Of a DNA stretch of 64,000 bases, positions 9,069 to 17,883 are shown in pieces. The notes beneath the pieces were generated by a model. That model had not been told where the DNA came from, searched no databases, and saw nothing but the letters and a program-made list of their open reading frames with translations. Position numbers and translations under genes: made by a program. How positions within the stretch are numbered: the stretch's first letter is position 1; each line of letters opens with the position of its first letter. Source of the stretch: Roseiflexus sp. (lineage in GTDB: Bacteria; Chloroflexota; Chloroflexia; Chloroflexales; Roseiflexaceae); assembly GCA_025062325.1 (NCBI GenBank), contig JANXAL010000101.1:1-64000 (forward strand), written 5' to 3'.

Positions 9069-9638
9069 TCACCGCCGCAACAACGGCATCGCCTTCCAGA
9101 AATACTCCACCCCCGAACCGATCGTCCAGATCAGGGCGATACCGAGCATAAAGGGCCAGAGCGACGCCAGGATGAGCAGCGCTTCCGGCGCATCGGGCGA
9201 TGCCCGCAGCGCTGAGTCGACCAGACACCAGATCAGCGCTGCAACGGTGAACGCCAGTTTCTGTTTCCCCCACTGACGCGCCGCAATCACTTCGCCTTCA
9301 GCGGCGGCGTAGGATCGTAATCCCGACACCGCAAATTCGCGGATAATGATGATCAGCGCAACCCAACCGGGAAGAAGCCCGCGTTCGACCATTGGTAGCA
9401 GCGCCCCGGCGACGAAGATTTTGTCGGAGATGGTATCGAGGAAGACGCCGAGCGGCGATACGACATTCAGTTTGCGTGCAATCCGGCCATCAGCGATGTC
9501 GCTGGCGGACATCAACAACAACAACGCAACGGCGCTCAGGTCGCCGGTTGGCGTGCCGAGCGCGATGAGAACATACAGCGCTGGCGTTGCGACAATCCGA
9601 AACAGACCGAGCAGGTTAGGCAGATGACGAGTATCCAC
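9069..9638 (-). CDS. pgsA: CDP-diacylglycerol-glycerol-3-phosphate 3-phosphatidyltransferase
   Basis: Makes phosphatidylglycerol phosphate from CDP-diacylglycerol and glycerol-3-phosphate in the membrane, the committed step to phosphatidylglycerol. The CDP-alcohol phosphatidyltransferase signature DG-x2-AR-x8-G-x3-D-x3-D is complete at about residues 50-72 (DGRIARK, then GVFLDTISD). Five to six membrane helices are evident over 189 residues. The GTG at 9638 is chosen because GGAGA lies upstream and the family core starts right after it; the open frame extends to 9860 but that part is antisense to the next gene. Divergent from the PPOX gene at 9679, with only 40 bases between starts. Confidence 0.9.
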   Translation of the reverse strand: MDTRHLPNLLGLFRIVATPALYVLIALGTPTGDLSAVALLLLMSASDIADGRIARKLNVVSPLGVFLDTISDKIFVAGALLPMVERGLLPGWVALIIIIREFAVSGLRSYAAAEGEVIAARQWGKQKLAFTVAALIWCLVDSALRASPDAPEALLILASLWPFMLGIALIWTIGSGVEYFWKAMPLLRR

Positions 9639-9678
9639 GCAAACTCTCCGTATCGCATTATACTCGAAGGAGTGGCGC

Positions 9679-10095
9679 ATGACTGCGTGGGAGCGCGATT
9701 TCATCACCCACGGGCGTGTGGCGCATATGGCGACAGTCGGTGCAGATGGACGACCTGTTGTTGTGCCAATCGTATACGCCTTCGATGGACGCCTGTACAC
9801 TCCGATCGACGCCAAGCCGAAGCGGGTGGAAGCGCAGCGGCTGCGTCGCGTGCAGAACATTCAAGCGAACCCGCATGTTGCAATTGTGGTCGATCGCTAC
9901 AGCGAAAACTGGAATGAACTCGCCTGGGCGCTTATCCGCGGGACTGCAGTTGTGGTGGCTAACGGTGCAGACTATGCGACGGGAATTGACCTGCTACGCC
10001 AGAAGTATCCGCAATATGCGACGTTGTCGCTGAGCGATAGCCTGCTCATCATCGTCACGCCAACGACGATTCGCGGCTGGCGCGCTCATCGGTGA
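9679..10095 (+). CDS. PPOX-class F420/FMN-dependent flavoprotein
   Basis: A 138-residue split-barrel protein of the pyridoxamine-5'-phosphate-oxidase superfamily, closest in look to the small F420-dependent TIGR03668/Rv0121 group. Visible features are HGRVAHMATVGADGRPVVVPIVYAF (first strands of the barrel), KPKRVEAQRLRRVQNIQANPHVA (phosphate/cofactor-binding region) and DRYSENWNELAWALIRG. It may reduce a small unsaturated substrate with reduced F420, or bind FMN or heme; the substrate is unknown. A strong GAAGGAG precedes the ATG. It is a single-gene unit divergent from pgsA. Confidence 0.8.
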   Translation: MTAWERDFITHGRVAHMATVGADGRPVVVPIVYAFDGRLYTPIDAKPKRVEAQRLRRVQNIQANPHVAIVVDRYSENWNELAWALIRGTAVVVANGADYATGIDLLRQKYPQYATLSLSDSLLIIVTPTTIRGWRAHR

Positions 10096-10191
10096 CGGCC
10101 ACGTCGGGCGCTCACAGGGGGCGCTCCTACATCGACCGCACACAGGGAGGTGCATCGACATTAGACGCTCACGAAGGGGCGCCCCTGCAAC
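10096..10191. repeat. Intergenic GC-palindrome repeat between convergent genes
   Basis: Contains the palindrome AGGGGCGCCCCT (10175-10186) and a related GGGGGCGCTCCTAC (10127-10140), in similar GCGCTCAC contexts. It lies between the convergent ends of the PPOX gene and the GT39 gene and may act as a terminator. No T-run is seen. Confidence 0.5.
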
Positions 10192-12369
10192 CTATGGCGC
10201 TATGACAGTGATAGTTCCCACCACAAGACGGTTTTCAGAGAGCGTTGAGGCGGACGTTGTGATCGGCAGGCGCGTGTCCGGCGCGCCATCGCCGCTGTAA
10301 ACCCCAAGAAGCAGGGTGTACCGACCAGGCGGCAGATCGCGCGGCAGCATAAGCACACGCTCATCGTGCACCGGATCGCCGATGCGCCAGGTGGAGGTCA
10401 ATCCAGCGGGCGCATACCCGCCAAGCGGAGGGCCATCGTCATTCGCAACGGGGGGAACATCGCAGTCGCGGCAGAGATGCAGAAACATTCGGTAATTGTG
10501 TGTAGGCGGCGTAACTGCCTCCCAGTAGAGAGTAACCGGAAGCGCGCCGCCTGCCCGTGCAGCGCCGCCGTGCAACGCCAGCGTCACGCCGCGCAACCGC
10601 AACTCGCCGCCGAACACCGCTTCAAGCGCCTGATCCGGTTGCGGGATCGTTCCCGGACCGCCAGGGTTGAAGGTTTCGGGAAAACTCTGGCACATCAGCA
10701 GGACGCCAACGAACTCGGCGCCGCCGCAGGGCCAGGTGCGTTGCGGATACTGGAAGCGCAACCCGACCCATCCAAACCGATCAACCGGCAACGGAGGCGG
10801 ATCGACTGCCCGCGCATGATCTGGCGCAATCAGCAGCAGAGCACGTTTTTTGCCAATCGCTTGTTGATTGTAGAACGGCTCGAAACGACGCCGGATGCAC
10901 TCAAGCATCTGCTGTCGCGTCGGGTTGACAATGCCGCACGTGTCGCCTTCGGCGAATACGGGGAATGTCACCGGCTGCGGCAGCGGATCAGGTGTGACGC
11001 GGGGTGCATAGTAGGCGTACATCGGCATCACGTAGTGTGGATGCACCAGCACCAGATCATCGGGATGGACGCGCGCGGCAAGCGCCGCGACCGCCTCGCG
11101 CCACTGTTCCTTGACCGGATCACCGCTGAACAGCCCCTTCTCTGGCTGTACAAGCGCCGTAACGCACGCTGCCAGACTGGTAACGAACAGTGTTGCGAAA
11201 GCAAGGCGCGTGACCGACCCCCGCGACAGACGTGAAGCGTGGATGTCGCCATTACATGCAAGCAGCGGATATGCCAAGATGAGGAGCCATGCCGGGAACG
11301 CCGATGCGGCATACCGTGCTTCGTACACCGGTGCACGGGTGTGAACAATCGCAAACAGCGCCAGCGGCGCCAGGAACAAACCGAGGATGACGCTCGCGCC
11401 GTCGTGACCGGCACGCGCATCGCGCAGCAGCAATGCCACGCCCCATGCGGTCAGCACACCAAATGGCAGCAGCCAGACCAGCGCTGGCAAACCCAGGTAG
11501 CCTTCCAGTTCGCCGGGCCAGCGGTTCAGACTGAAATGCGCAAAGGTGAACCAGAGTCCTTCAAGCATGCCGACGGCGCTACGCTCACCGCTCATACGTT
11601 CATCGCGCGTTGCCAGCATCACCCCAGCAACGCCGATGATGCTCAGCGCCAGCGCTATTGTCGCCCACATTCCTGCCTTCCAGCGTAGGACGCCGGAACC
11701 ATGCTGCCACAGGCGCCATGCAATTGCGAGCGCGGCGCCTGTCAGTGACAGCATTGCCAGGCGATGCACAAAGATGCTGGTCAGCGCCGCACCGGCGAAG
11801 AGCAGCCAGTCGCAAGGCGCACCTGACCGCAATGCACGCAGCAGCGTCCAGACGAGGAGCGCTGACGCCAGTATGAGCAGACTATAGACCTTTGCGTCCT
11901 GTGCGTACCAGAGGGCATACGGCGAAAGCGCCGCGAGCAAGCCAACCGCTGCTGGCGCATACCCATTGTCCGCTTGTCCAGAAGCGACGCGCAGTTCTCG
12001 GGCCGCCGCCATCAGCACCGGCGCGACCAGCGCTCCTGCCAGCGCCGAGGGGAAGCGCAATGCCCATTCTGAGTCGCCCGCTAGAGACACCCATGCCTTC
12101 AGCAACAGATGGTAGAGCGGATAACCGGCATTCGGACTGAACAGCTCACCAACGAGCGCCAGCCACCCTTTGCCTGTCACTTCGATCCACGTACTCCCTT
12201 CATCGAGCCAGAGACTCTGGGCATCCAGGCGATACAGGCGCAACCCGAACGCCAGAGCGGTCAATGTGATGATCAGGATCGTGTGCTGCACAGTATCAGA
12301 TCGACTGCCAGTGAATCCTCTGGCGCACCGGGTAAATGCAGTCAGGCTGGCGATTACAAGTTCGCGCAT
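10192..12369 (-). CDS. GT39-family membrane glycosyltransferase (ArnT/PMT-like)
   Basis: A large polytopic protein that should transfer a sugar from a polyprenyl-phosphate donor on the outer face of the membrane. After a first helix it has LYRLDAQSLWLDEGSTW, the acidic first loop typical of GT39/GT83 enzymes, then GYPLYHLLLKAWVSLAGDSEWALRFPSAL. About ten helices follow. The C-terminal third (about residues 560-725) is a soluble beta-sandwich-type domain ending in PPGRYTLLLGVYSGDGAPDTRLPI. It has 725 residues. The ATG at 12369 lacks a good ribosome site; a GTG 26 codons in is an alternative. Upstream is a seven-base repeat array. Confidence 0.85.
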   Translation of the reverse strand: MRELVIASLTAFTRCARGFTGSRSDTVQHTILIITLTALAFGLRLYRLDAQSLWLDEGSTWIEVTGKGWLALVGELFSPNAGYPLYHLLLKAWVSLAGDSEWALRFPSALAGALVAPVLMAAARELRVASGQADNGYAPAAVGLLAALSPYALWYAQDAKVYSLLILASALLVWTLLRALRSGAPCDWLLFAGAALTSIFVHRLAMLSLTGAALAIAWRLWQHGSGVLRWKAGMWATIALALSIIGVAGVMLATRDERMSGERSAVGMLEGLWFTFAHFSLNRWPGELEGYLGLPALVWLLPFGVLTAWGVALLLRDARAGHDGASVILGLFLAPLALFAIVHTRAPVYEARYAASAFPAWLLILAYPLLACNGDIHASRLSRGSVTRLAFATLFVTSLAACVTALVQPEKGLFSGDPVKEQWREAVAALAARVHPDDLVLVHPHYVMPMYAYYAPRVTPDPLPQPVTFPVFAEGDTCGIVNPTRQQMLECIRRRFEPFYNQQAIGKKRALLLIAPDHARAVDPPPLPVDRFGWVGLRFQYPQRTWPCGGAEFVGVLLMCQSFPETFNPGGPGTIPQPDQALEAVFGGELRLRGVTLALHGGAARAGGALPVTLYWEAVTPPTHNYRMFLHLCRDCDVPPVANDDGPPLGGYAPAGLTSTWRIGDPVHDERVLMLPRDLPPGRYTLLLGVYSGDGAPDTRLPITTSASTLSENRLVVGTITVIAP

Positions 12370-12395
12370 TGCAATTGAGAACCAGGATATGTATT

Positions 12396-12556
12396 ACTCG
12401 TCACTCGTCACTCATCACTCATTACCTGTTCCGCCTCTTGCCCCTCGCCGCCTGCCTCACACTTCTTGCCTCTCGCTCCTCGCCTCGCCCTCGCCGCTCG
12501 CCTCTTTCTTCTTACCTCTCGCCCCCTGCCTCTCGCCCCTTGCCTCTCGCCTTACG
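12396..12556. repeat. Two heptanucleotide arrays between GT39 and GT4 genes
   Basis: ACTCRTC-type units run four times at 12396-12423. A second array at 12515-12556 has six exact seven-base units alternating CCTCTCG with CCCCCTG, CCCCTTG and CCTTACG. It runs directly into the GT4 gene, whose stop codon TAA (12559-12561 on +) is part of a seventh CCTTACA unit. The DNA between the two arrays is degenerate CCTCGCC-type sequence. Confidence 0.85.
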
Positions 12557-12558
12557 CC

Positions 12559-13782
12559 TTACATCGTCGCACGGCGATATGCCTCCTCAAACCGCGCCGC
12601 CGTCGCGTCCCAGGAGAGTTCCTCCAGCACGCGACGACGCGCTGCTTCGCCGAGGCGCGCTGCGAGATCGCGGTTGTCCAGCAGACGTGCGATCGCGTCC
12701 GCCAGCGCTGCAGGGTTGCGTTCTGGCACGAGCAGGCCATGCACGCCATCGGCCATGATATCGGGAATACCAGCCGTGCAGGTTGCAACGATGGGACGCG
12801 CCGCGCCCATGCCTTCGAGAAGCGTATTGGGCAGCCCATCGACATTCCCAGCATCATCGCGCACCGAGGGCACGACATACACATCGGCGGCGGCGACATA
12901 GTGTGCTGCACGGTCTCGCGGGAGGCGCCCCGGAAGGATCACCGCCTCTTCAACGCCGAGCCTTCTGGCGCGCTCCTTCAGTTCGTCGTACAGATCGCCG
13001 TATCCTGCCAGCACAAGCGTCGCACGTGGGTGGAGTGCTCGTATGTGAGGCATTGCATCGAGCAGATATGTAAATCCTTTTTTATAGACCATTCTGCCCA
13101 TAGCGAGAATCAGCGGCGTATCGGGAGGCAGGTTTAGTTCAGCGCGCACCTGGACGCCAGCCCGTGGATCGGGGCGGAAAGCATGCGCGTCCACGCCATA
13201 TGGGATGATTATGGTCCGTTCAGGCGGCGCGCCGAGTCGCACTGCGCGCTGGCACAGATCGCGGCTGCAGGCGGTAATGGCGCCCGCGCTGCGAAAGACT
13301 GCCGCTGCACTCAGTGCAAGGATCCACCCCTTGTATGCAAGGTACACATCAGAACCGTGCAGACTGACGACCAGTGGTAATCGGCGCAACCGGGCAGCAA
13401 TCAGCGCGGGCGCGCCGTTCGGCAGCACCCAGTGCGCATGAATCAGGTCGAACTGGTAGCGGCGCGTCAGGTGCAGCAGCGCCCGCAGTGACGCCGCCAG
13501 CGCGAATGGAGCCGCTGCCAGCGCCGCCTGACGCAGACCGACATCGGCACGCAGCGACTCGGCGTAGCCGTAGACGTTGAGCGCGCGGTGCGGCGCGTAG
13601 CGGTAAAAGTGCAACCGCACGCCATGCTCAATTGGCGCACGCCGTACATCGGGGTGATACGGCGCGACGACATGCACCGTGTGCTGCCGCCGCGCCAGCG
13701 CGACTGCGATTGACTCAATGAATGGCGCTGTCGTTTCTCCGACATACTTCGGGTACGACGAGGTGAGCATGAGAATGTTCAT
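12559..13782 (-). CDS. Glycosyltransferase family 4
   Basis: A retaining GT-B glycosyltransferase acting on the cytoplasmic side. The start MNILMLTSSYPKYVGETTAPF is the classic N-terminal strand and glycine-poor loop of GT4. IHAHWVLPNGAPALIAA and VVSLHGSDVYLA follow. The C-terminal nucleotide-sugar domain has IPYGVDAHAFRPD, LILAMGRMVYKKGFTYLLDA, VLAGYGDLYDEL, LPGRLPRDRAAHYVAAADVYVVPS and the E-x7-E region GLPNTLLEGMGAARPIVAT. The 407-residue length is normal. It sits between two GT39-like membrane transferases, suggesting a shared surface glycan. The stop codon lies in a heptamer array. Confidence 0.93.
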   Translation of the reverse strand: MNILMLTSSYPKYVGETTAPFIESIAVALARRQHTVHVVAPYHPDVRRAPIEHGVRLHFYRYAPHRALNVYGYAESLRADVGLRQAALAAAPFALAASLRALLHLTRRYQFDLIHAHWVLPNGAPALIAARLRRLPLVVSLHGSDVYLAYKGWILALSAAAVFRSAGAITACSRDLCQRAVRLGAPPERTIIIPYGVDAHAFRPDPRAGVQVRAELNLPPDTPLILAMGRMVYKKGFTYLLDAMPHIRALHPRATLVLAGYGDLYDELKERARRLGVEEAVILPGRLPRDRAAHYVAAADVYVVPSVRDDAGNVDGLPNTLLEGMGAARPIVATCTAGIPDIMADGVHGLLVPERNPAALADAIARLLDNRDLAARLGEAARRRVLEELSWDATAARFEEAYRRATM

Positions 13783-13802
13783 ACCCGGTTCTCACCACAG
13801 CA

Positions 13803-14002
13803 GTGGGGCCGTTGCAATACGGTGGAGCCGTTGCAATTGCAACGGCTCTGTCTGCACCTTTCCACCTTCACATCATCACCGCGTTCGCCTCTTGCCTCTT
13901 GTCTCTTGCCTCTCGCCAACAGCCGTTGCGATGCAACGGCTCTGCCTGCACCTTTCCACCTTCACACCATCACCACATTCGCCTCTTGCCTTTCGCCTCA
14001 TT
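13803..14002. repeat. Duplicated composite repeat: palindrome, linker, heptamers
   Basis: A unit of about 95 bases occurs twice. Copy one has a perfect 24-base palindrome with half-site GAGCCGTTGCAA (13825-13848), a linker containing CACCTTTCCACCTTCACA, and CCTCTTG-type heptamers (13888-13916). Copy two has AGCCGTTGC-GAT-GCAACGGCT (13921-13941), the same linker, and heptamers CCTCTTG, CCTTTCG and CCTCATT (13982-14002). The final unit contains the stop codon of the GT39 gene at 13998. A partial third palindrome copy is at 13807-13817. Confidence 0.85.
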
Positions 14003-16862
14003 GCGGGAATTCATACACAATCGCGGTCATTTCCTTCGTCATACCGCGAAAATCGGCGCGATACGTCGGCGTCCGGTAAACTTCGCGGAAACCCAGCGCT
14101 GGATCGGCGACCAGGGTATCGAGAAAGCGGCGCACTTCCGGCGCCGGGCGCTGTAAGGTGTCGATCATCAGATAGCGCACGTTGTAGCGATGCGCTAGGC
14201 GCAGGAAGATCTCCCGATCAGTCGTGTACGGGATCATGAGCGCCGGTCGTTCGCTGTGCCAGTTGAGTTGCCAGGGGTTGCGCGTCATCACCACAGCATC
14301 GGGCGGCGTGTTGCGCTTCAGCCAGGCGTAGGCGTCAAGGTCGGCGCGGTACAGGTTTGGTTCGTCGCGCACCTTTTCGGCGATCGGGGACCACGACAGT
14401 GCGATGATTGCCGCGATCAGCGCCACAGTCGCCAGCAGCCCGAACGGCGTCCAGCGACCATCAGACAGCGCTGCGATTCGGTCGTAGATGCGCCACGCCG
14501 TTGCAGCGGCAAAGAGCGCCAGCCATGGCATCACCACGACCCAGTAGCGCTCTTCGTTCGTGTGCCAGTAGACGATCAGGAACAGCGCGTATGGCACGAA
14601 TGCCGCGCCGAGCAGCGTCATCAGGCGGCGATGCGATGCGGTTGCGGCAACAGCGCCAAAGATCGCCAGCCATGCACCTGTATCGAACAGCAGGCGATCC
14701 TTGTCGGCGCGCCCGAACCAAGCACTTAGCTCCATCGGAGCGTGTTGCCAGGAGGGAATCAGATAGTCGCGCAGTGCACGTGCCTGACGCTCCATTTTCA
14801 CCAGAGTGCGGTCGAACCCCCAGCGCAGAATCCAGCTATGGTCAGGAACCCCGGGTCCTTTCAGGCCTTCCTCGGTCGTATACACGGCGTAGATCTGATC
14901 CCACGTCGTATATTCCAACACCCACGCATCCTTGCTCTCGGTCGAGTAGAACGGCACGCCAAAGGCGAGCATGTTGCGCGCCAGATACGGCGCCAATAGC
15001 ATGCATGCCACCCCACTCCACGCCGCCACCGGCGCCAGCCGCACGCGCAGGTCTGCTAGGGTTCGTGGCAGTGTATCGAAGCGTGTGCGCAGAAACCATA
15101 GCCCCATGCCCAGCGCGATCAATCCGCCGCTCCCCGGCTTCTGCAGCAGCATGAGACCGGTCAGCGCGCCAGAGAGGATGGTCAGCGCCAGGCGGTGCGA
15201 CACTCTGCGGAAGCGCAAGCATGCACCAAGCGATTCCGCATCCGGTGCGCCCCAGGCAAGGTAGAGCAGCACCAGCGCGCCAAACGTAAACAGTGCGAAC
15301 CCCAGGTCGTTCGTCACGTAGATCACCAGTTTGAAATAGAGATGGCTGGTGATCAGCAGCGCTGCGGCGACCAGCCCAACGCGCCGATCCCACAGGCGCG
15401 CGCCAGCTTGGTAGACCGCCAGCGCCAGCAAGAGGAGAAACAAAAGATTTGGTATCTTCGCCGACCAGTTGCTGACGCCGAAGATTGCAAACGAAGCCGC
15501 CACCCACACCGGGTGCAGCAGAGGCCAGGTTTCCTGCGGGCGCGTGACGCCATTGTAGAGGCGATAAAACTGCGTCACATAATCGACCGCCCATCCTCGC
15601 CCGGCGAGGAGATTGCGCGCCACTACTGCATTATCGGCATAGTCGGCGTGACCGACATAGGGCATTGCCAGGATGACCGCCCCCAGATACCCGCACCATA
15701 CTGCCAGCAGCAGCGCCAGCGCCAGCGCCGCACCGCGCCGCGACCCGACGATGCGAACTGTCGCCTGCGCCAGCCGCGGCAGCCCATTACGTCCGTAGAT
15801 TAGCATTAGTGTCAAACCGCCGAGCGTGATTAGAGAATAGATAAGTGAGTCAGGGAAGAATTCCCAGAACTGTTCCGGGCGTGGCATTGGCGGAGCGTGC
15901 CGAACAATCATCGCTGTCAACCACACGCCCGCTGCTGCCAGCAGCCCGTATCCAAGGGCAGACCCACGCGCAAGGCGCCGCGCCAAACGGAGCGGATATC
16001 GCGCCAGAGCAGCACGATACTGCCAGATCAGCAGTACTGCGCCAGCGGCAGCAAACCATGGCAATAGCGCAACTGTCCAAATGCGCACTGCTGCCAGTGC
16101 AACTGCCGCACCGCTGACCAGCAGCGTTGCGGCAACGAAGGCGAGCGATGGTTGGCGGCTGACGCTTGCCAAAGCCAGGAACCAAACCACGCCGTTTATG
16201 GTCAGCCAGAGCACCGGCGCAGGCGCTGGCATGTACGGACCATCACTGGCGCTGCGCACACTAATTGAATCGATGCGGATTCCTTTCGGACGCGGATCCG
16301 TATAGCGGCGCGTATTGGTAAAGACATCCGATACAACGAGGGTCAGCGTCAGGTCGCTGCCGCGCCGCGCTGCGGCGGGAATGGCGATATCGTACTCTGA
16401 CCATTGCTCGGTTGGCGTAAAACGCGCGACGAGCGTTTCGTCCGCTATGACGGTCACTTCCGGCTGGCGCGTTGCACGGTTGAGAACGTCGGGCGGCCAG
16501 CCCTGCGCGCGCACTGTCGCTGTGAGTGCACCTCCGCCCAGACCAGGCAACCTCACCTGCGCCCCCTGGTGCGTCCAGCGACTGCGTCCGCCCGGCGCAT
16601 CGGCAGTGATTTCATCGCCATAGAATGTGAGCCGGTCGGCAGCGCCGGCACCTTCGCTTGCCGGTAAAAACAGGCGGTCGCCGAGCCAGCCGACAGGGAT
16701 CGTCGCGCTGACCGGCGCCTGATACGCAAAAATGCCTGCCAGCAGTGCCAGCGCAATAATCAGCGCCAGGCGCATATCCAAATAATGCAGCGCCAGGCGC
16801 GCATACGCGCTAGCGGTCGGCTGGAGTGCAGGCGGATCACCCGAAATTGCGTTGCTGCTCAC
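13998..16862 (-). CDS. Large membrane protein: N-terminal beta-sandwich plus GT39-type glycosyltransferase
   Basis: 954 residues in a modular layout. One membrane helix (about 30-50) is followed by an extracytoplasmic beta-rich domain (about 55-215, containing RLTFYGDEI and PRPKGIRIDSISVRS). A group of helices (225-300) then leads to a GT39/ArnT-like core (about 310-780) with YVGHADYADNAVVARNLLAGRGW as the acidic first loop, followed by more helices and a soluble tail. It probably moves a sugar from a polyprenyl carrier outside the cell. The start GTG at 16862 has a TATAAT only seven bases away, suggesting a leaderless transcript. The same N-terminal layout recurs in the broken genes at 43638-48611. 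Confidence 0.8.
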   Translation of the reverse strand: MSSNAISGDPPALQPTASAYARLALHYLDMRLALIIALALLAGIFAYQAPVSATIPVGWLGDRLFLPASEGAGAADRLTFYGDEITADAPGGRSRWTHQGAQVRLPGLGGGALTATVRAQGWPPDVLNRATRQPEVTVIADETLVARFTPTEQWSEYDIAIPAAARRGSDLTLTLVVSDVFTNTRRYTDPRPKGIRIDSISVRSASDGPYMPAPAPVLWLTINGVVWFLALASVSRQPSLAFVAATLLVSGAAVALAAVRIWTVALLPWFAAAGAVLLIWQYRAALARYPLRLARRLARGSALGYGLLAAAGVWLTAMIVRHAPPMPRPEQFWEFFPDSLIYSLITLGGLTLMLIYGRNGLPRLAQATVRIVGSRRGAALALALLLAVWCGYLGAVILAMPYVGHADYADNAVVARNLLAGRGWAVDYVTQFYRLYNGVTRPQETWPLLHPVWVAASFAIFGVSNWSAKIPNLLFLLLLALAVYQAGARLWDRRVGLVAAALLITSHLYFKLVIYVTNDLGFALFTFGALVLLYLAWGAPDAESLGACLRFRRVSHRLALTILSGALTGLMLLQKPGSGGLIALGMGLWFLRTRFDTLPRTLADLRVRLAPVAAWSGVACMLLAPYLARNMLAFGVPFYSTESKDAWVLEYTTWDQIYAVYTTEEGLKGPGVPDHSWILRWGFDRTLVKMERQARALRDYLIPSWQHAPMELSAWFGRADKDRLLFDTGAWLAIFGAVAATASHRRLMTLLGAAFVPYALFLIVYWHTNEERYWVVVMPWLALFAAATAWRIYDRIAALSDGRWTPFGLLATVALIAAIIALSWSPIAEKVRDEPNLYRADLDAYAWLKRNTPPDAVVMTRNPWQLNWHSERPALMIPYTTDREIFLRLAHRYNVRYLMIDTLQRPAPEVRRFLDTLVADPALGFREVYRTPTYRADFRGMTKEMTAIVYEFPQ

Positions 16863-16868
16863 GTGCAG

Positions 16869-16896
16869 TATTATACTCGAATGTTTCTGCTACAAT
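16869..16896. promoter_or_regulatory. Divergent promoters between GT39 and ridA
   Basis: On the minus strand TATAAT (16874-16869) lies seven bases from the GTG at 16862, so transcription would begin at or next to the start codon. On the plus strand TGC-TACAAT (16888-16896) is an extended -10 about 38 bases upstream of the ridA ATG. No good -35 hexamer is seen for either. Confidence 0.5.
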
Positions 16897-16933
16897 AGCC
16901 CCAGCATCCATTCCAGCAGAAAGGGACGCGCTT

Positions 16934-17320
16934 ATGGATCGTTCAGTTGTACAAACGCCGGACGCACCGCAGGCGATTGGTCCGTACTCGCAGGCGATCA
17001 TTGCCGGCGATTTTGTTTTTTGCTCGGGTCAGATTGCTCTGACTGCCGATGGTGCGCTGATTGAAGGCGACGTGGCTGCACAGACGCGCCAGGCGCTGAC
17101 GAACCTTCAGGCAGTGCTGGCGGCTGCAGGCAGTTCTCTCGATCAGGTGGTCAAAACGACCGTCTTTCTTGCTGACATGAACGATTTTGCTGCCATGAAC
17201 GCCGTCTATGCCGAATTCTTTCCTGCTCACCCGCCAGCGCGTTCGACGGTTCAGGTCGCACGGTTGCCCCGCGATGCGCGGGTGGAGATTGAAGCGATTG
17301 CGGTGCGGCGTGCCTCGTGA
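16934..17320 (+). CDS. ridA: RidA family enamine/imine deaminase
   Basis: A 128-residue protein of the YjgF/YER057c/UK114 family, which hydrolyses reactive 2-aminoacrylate and related imines released by PLP enzymes. Conserved features are PQAIGPYSQAI near the N-terminus, FCSGQIALTADGALIEGDVAAQTRQAL, KTTVFLADMNDFAAMN, and the active-site arginine Arg103 in PARSTVQVARLP, followed by VEIEAIA. The ATG at 16934 is preceded by AAAGGGA and begins the family core exactly; the frame runs open further upstream but across the promoter. The subunit should form a trimer with the active sites at interfaces. No close functional partner is adjacent. Confidence 0.94.
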   Translation: MDRSVVQTPDAPQAIGPYSQAIIAGDFVFCSGQIALTADGALIEGDVAAQTRQALTNLQAVLAAAGSSLDQVVKTTVFLADMNDFAAMNAVYAEFFPAHPPARSTVQVARLPRDARVEIEAIAVRRAS

Positions 17321-17880
17321 CGCCATCGAAATTGATAGACCGATCGGAATGCTGGGTGTTGCCGCCTTCTGGATGTCTGAGCAGCCTGCGCTGGCGGCGC
17401 GGCCGCTATTCCACGACAAAGACAAATCGTGCCCGAATCCCGCATGTCTCACGCGCATTGCACAAACTGTCGCCGGATGCGTCTGTTGCGCTCGATGGCT
17501 TGCGCAGCAACGCACCGGAAATCACGGCGCCCATTGCTCCTGCGCGGCGTAACAGGCGGGCGTTGCGACGTTCGCAAGCTCTGCACGCGATAAAACACCT
17601 GCATCGTGTGCACGCGCGAACCGGGTCGTTGGCGAATCGGCCTGACGCGCCTCGGCGACTGACATATCGCCCCGCTGTCAATTCTGCTGCGTGTCCACCC
17701 CCACGCACCGCAGTTCGGGCGCAAGGCGGCTGAGGCGTCGCCCCGCTGCCACTTGCGCTGCCGCTCGCTCCCAGCACGGTGAGCAGCGTTATCCGGTAGT
17801 AACCTCTTGCCCGGCGGACACGTCATGAACACGGGCGCCGGATCAAAACGATTTTTTCGACGCCCCTGTTCTCGCTCCTC
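17321..17880. other. Gap without a supportable gene
   Basis: Open frames exist on both strands, but none looks like a real protein. One frame directly after ridA contains HDKDKSCPNPACLTR, which resembles the cysteine zinc site of aspartate carbamoyltransferase regulatory chains; it ends soon after and no further similarity is seen, so it could be a relic or chance. No promoter or RNA gene was recognised. Confidence 0.5.
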
Positions 17881-17883
17881 CTT

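Noticed and set aside
17406-17832. Minus-strand frames of about 125 codons after ridA
   Set aside because: Low-complexity Arg/Ala/Ser composition and no conserved motif.
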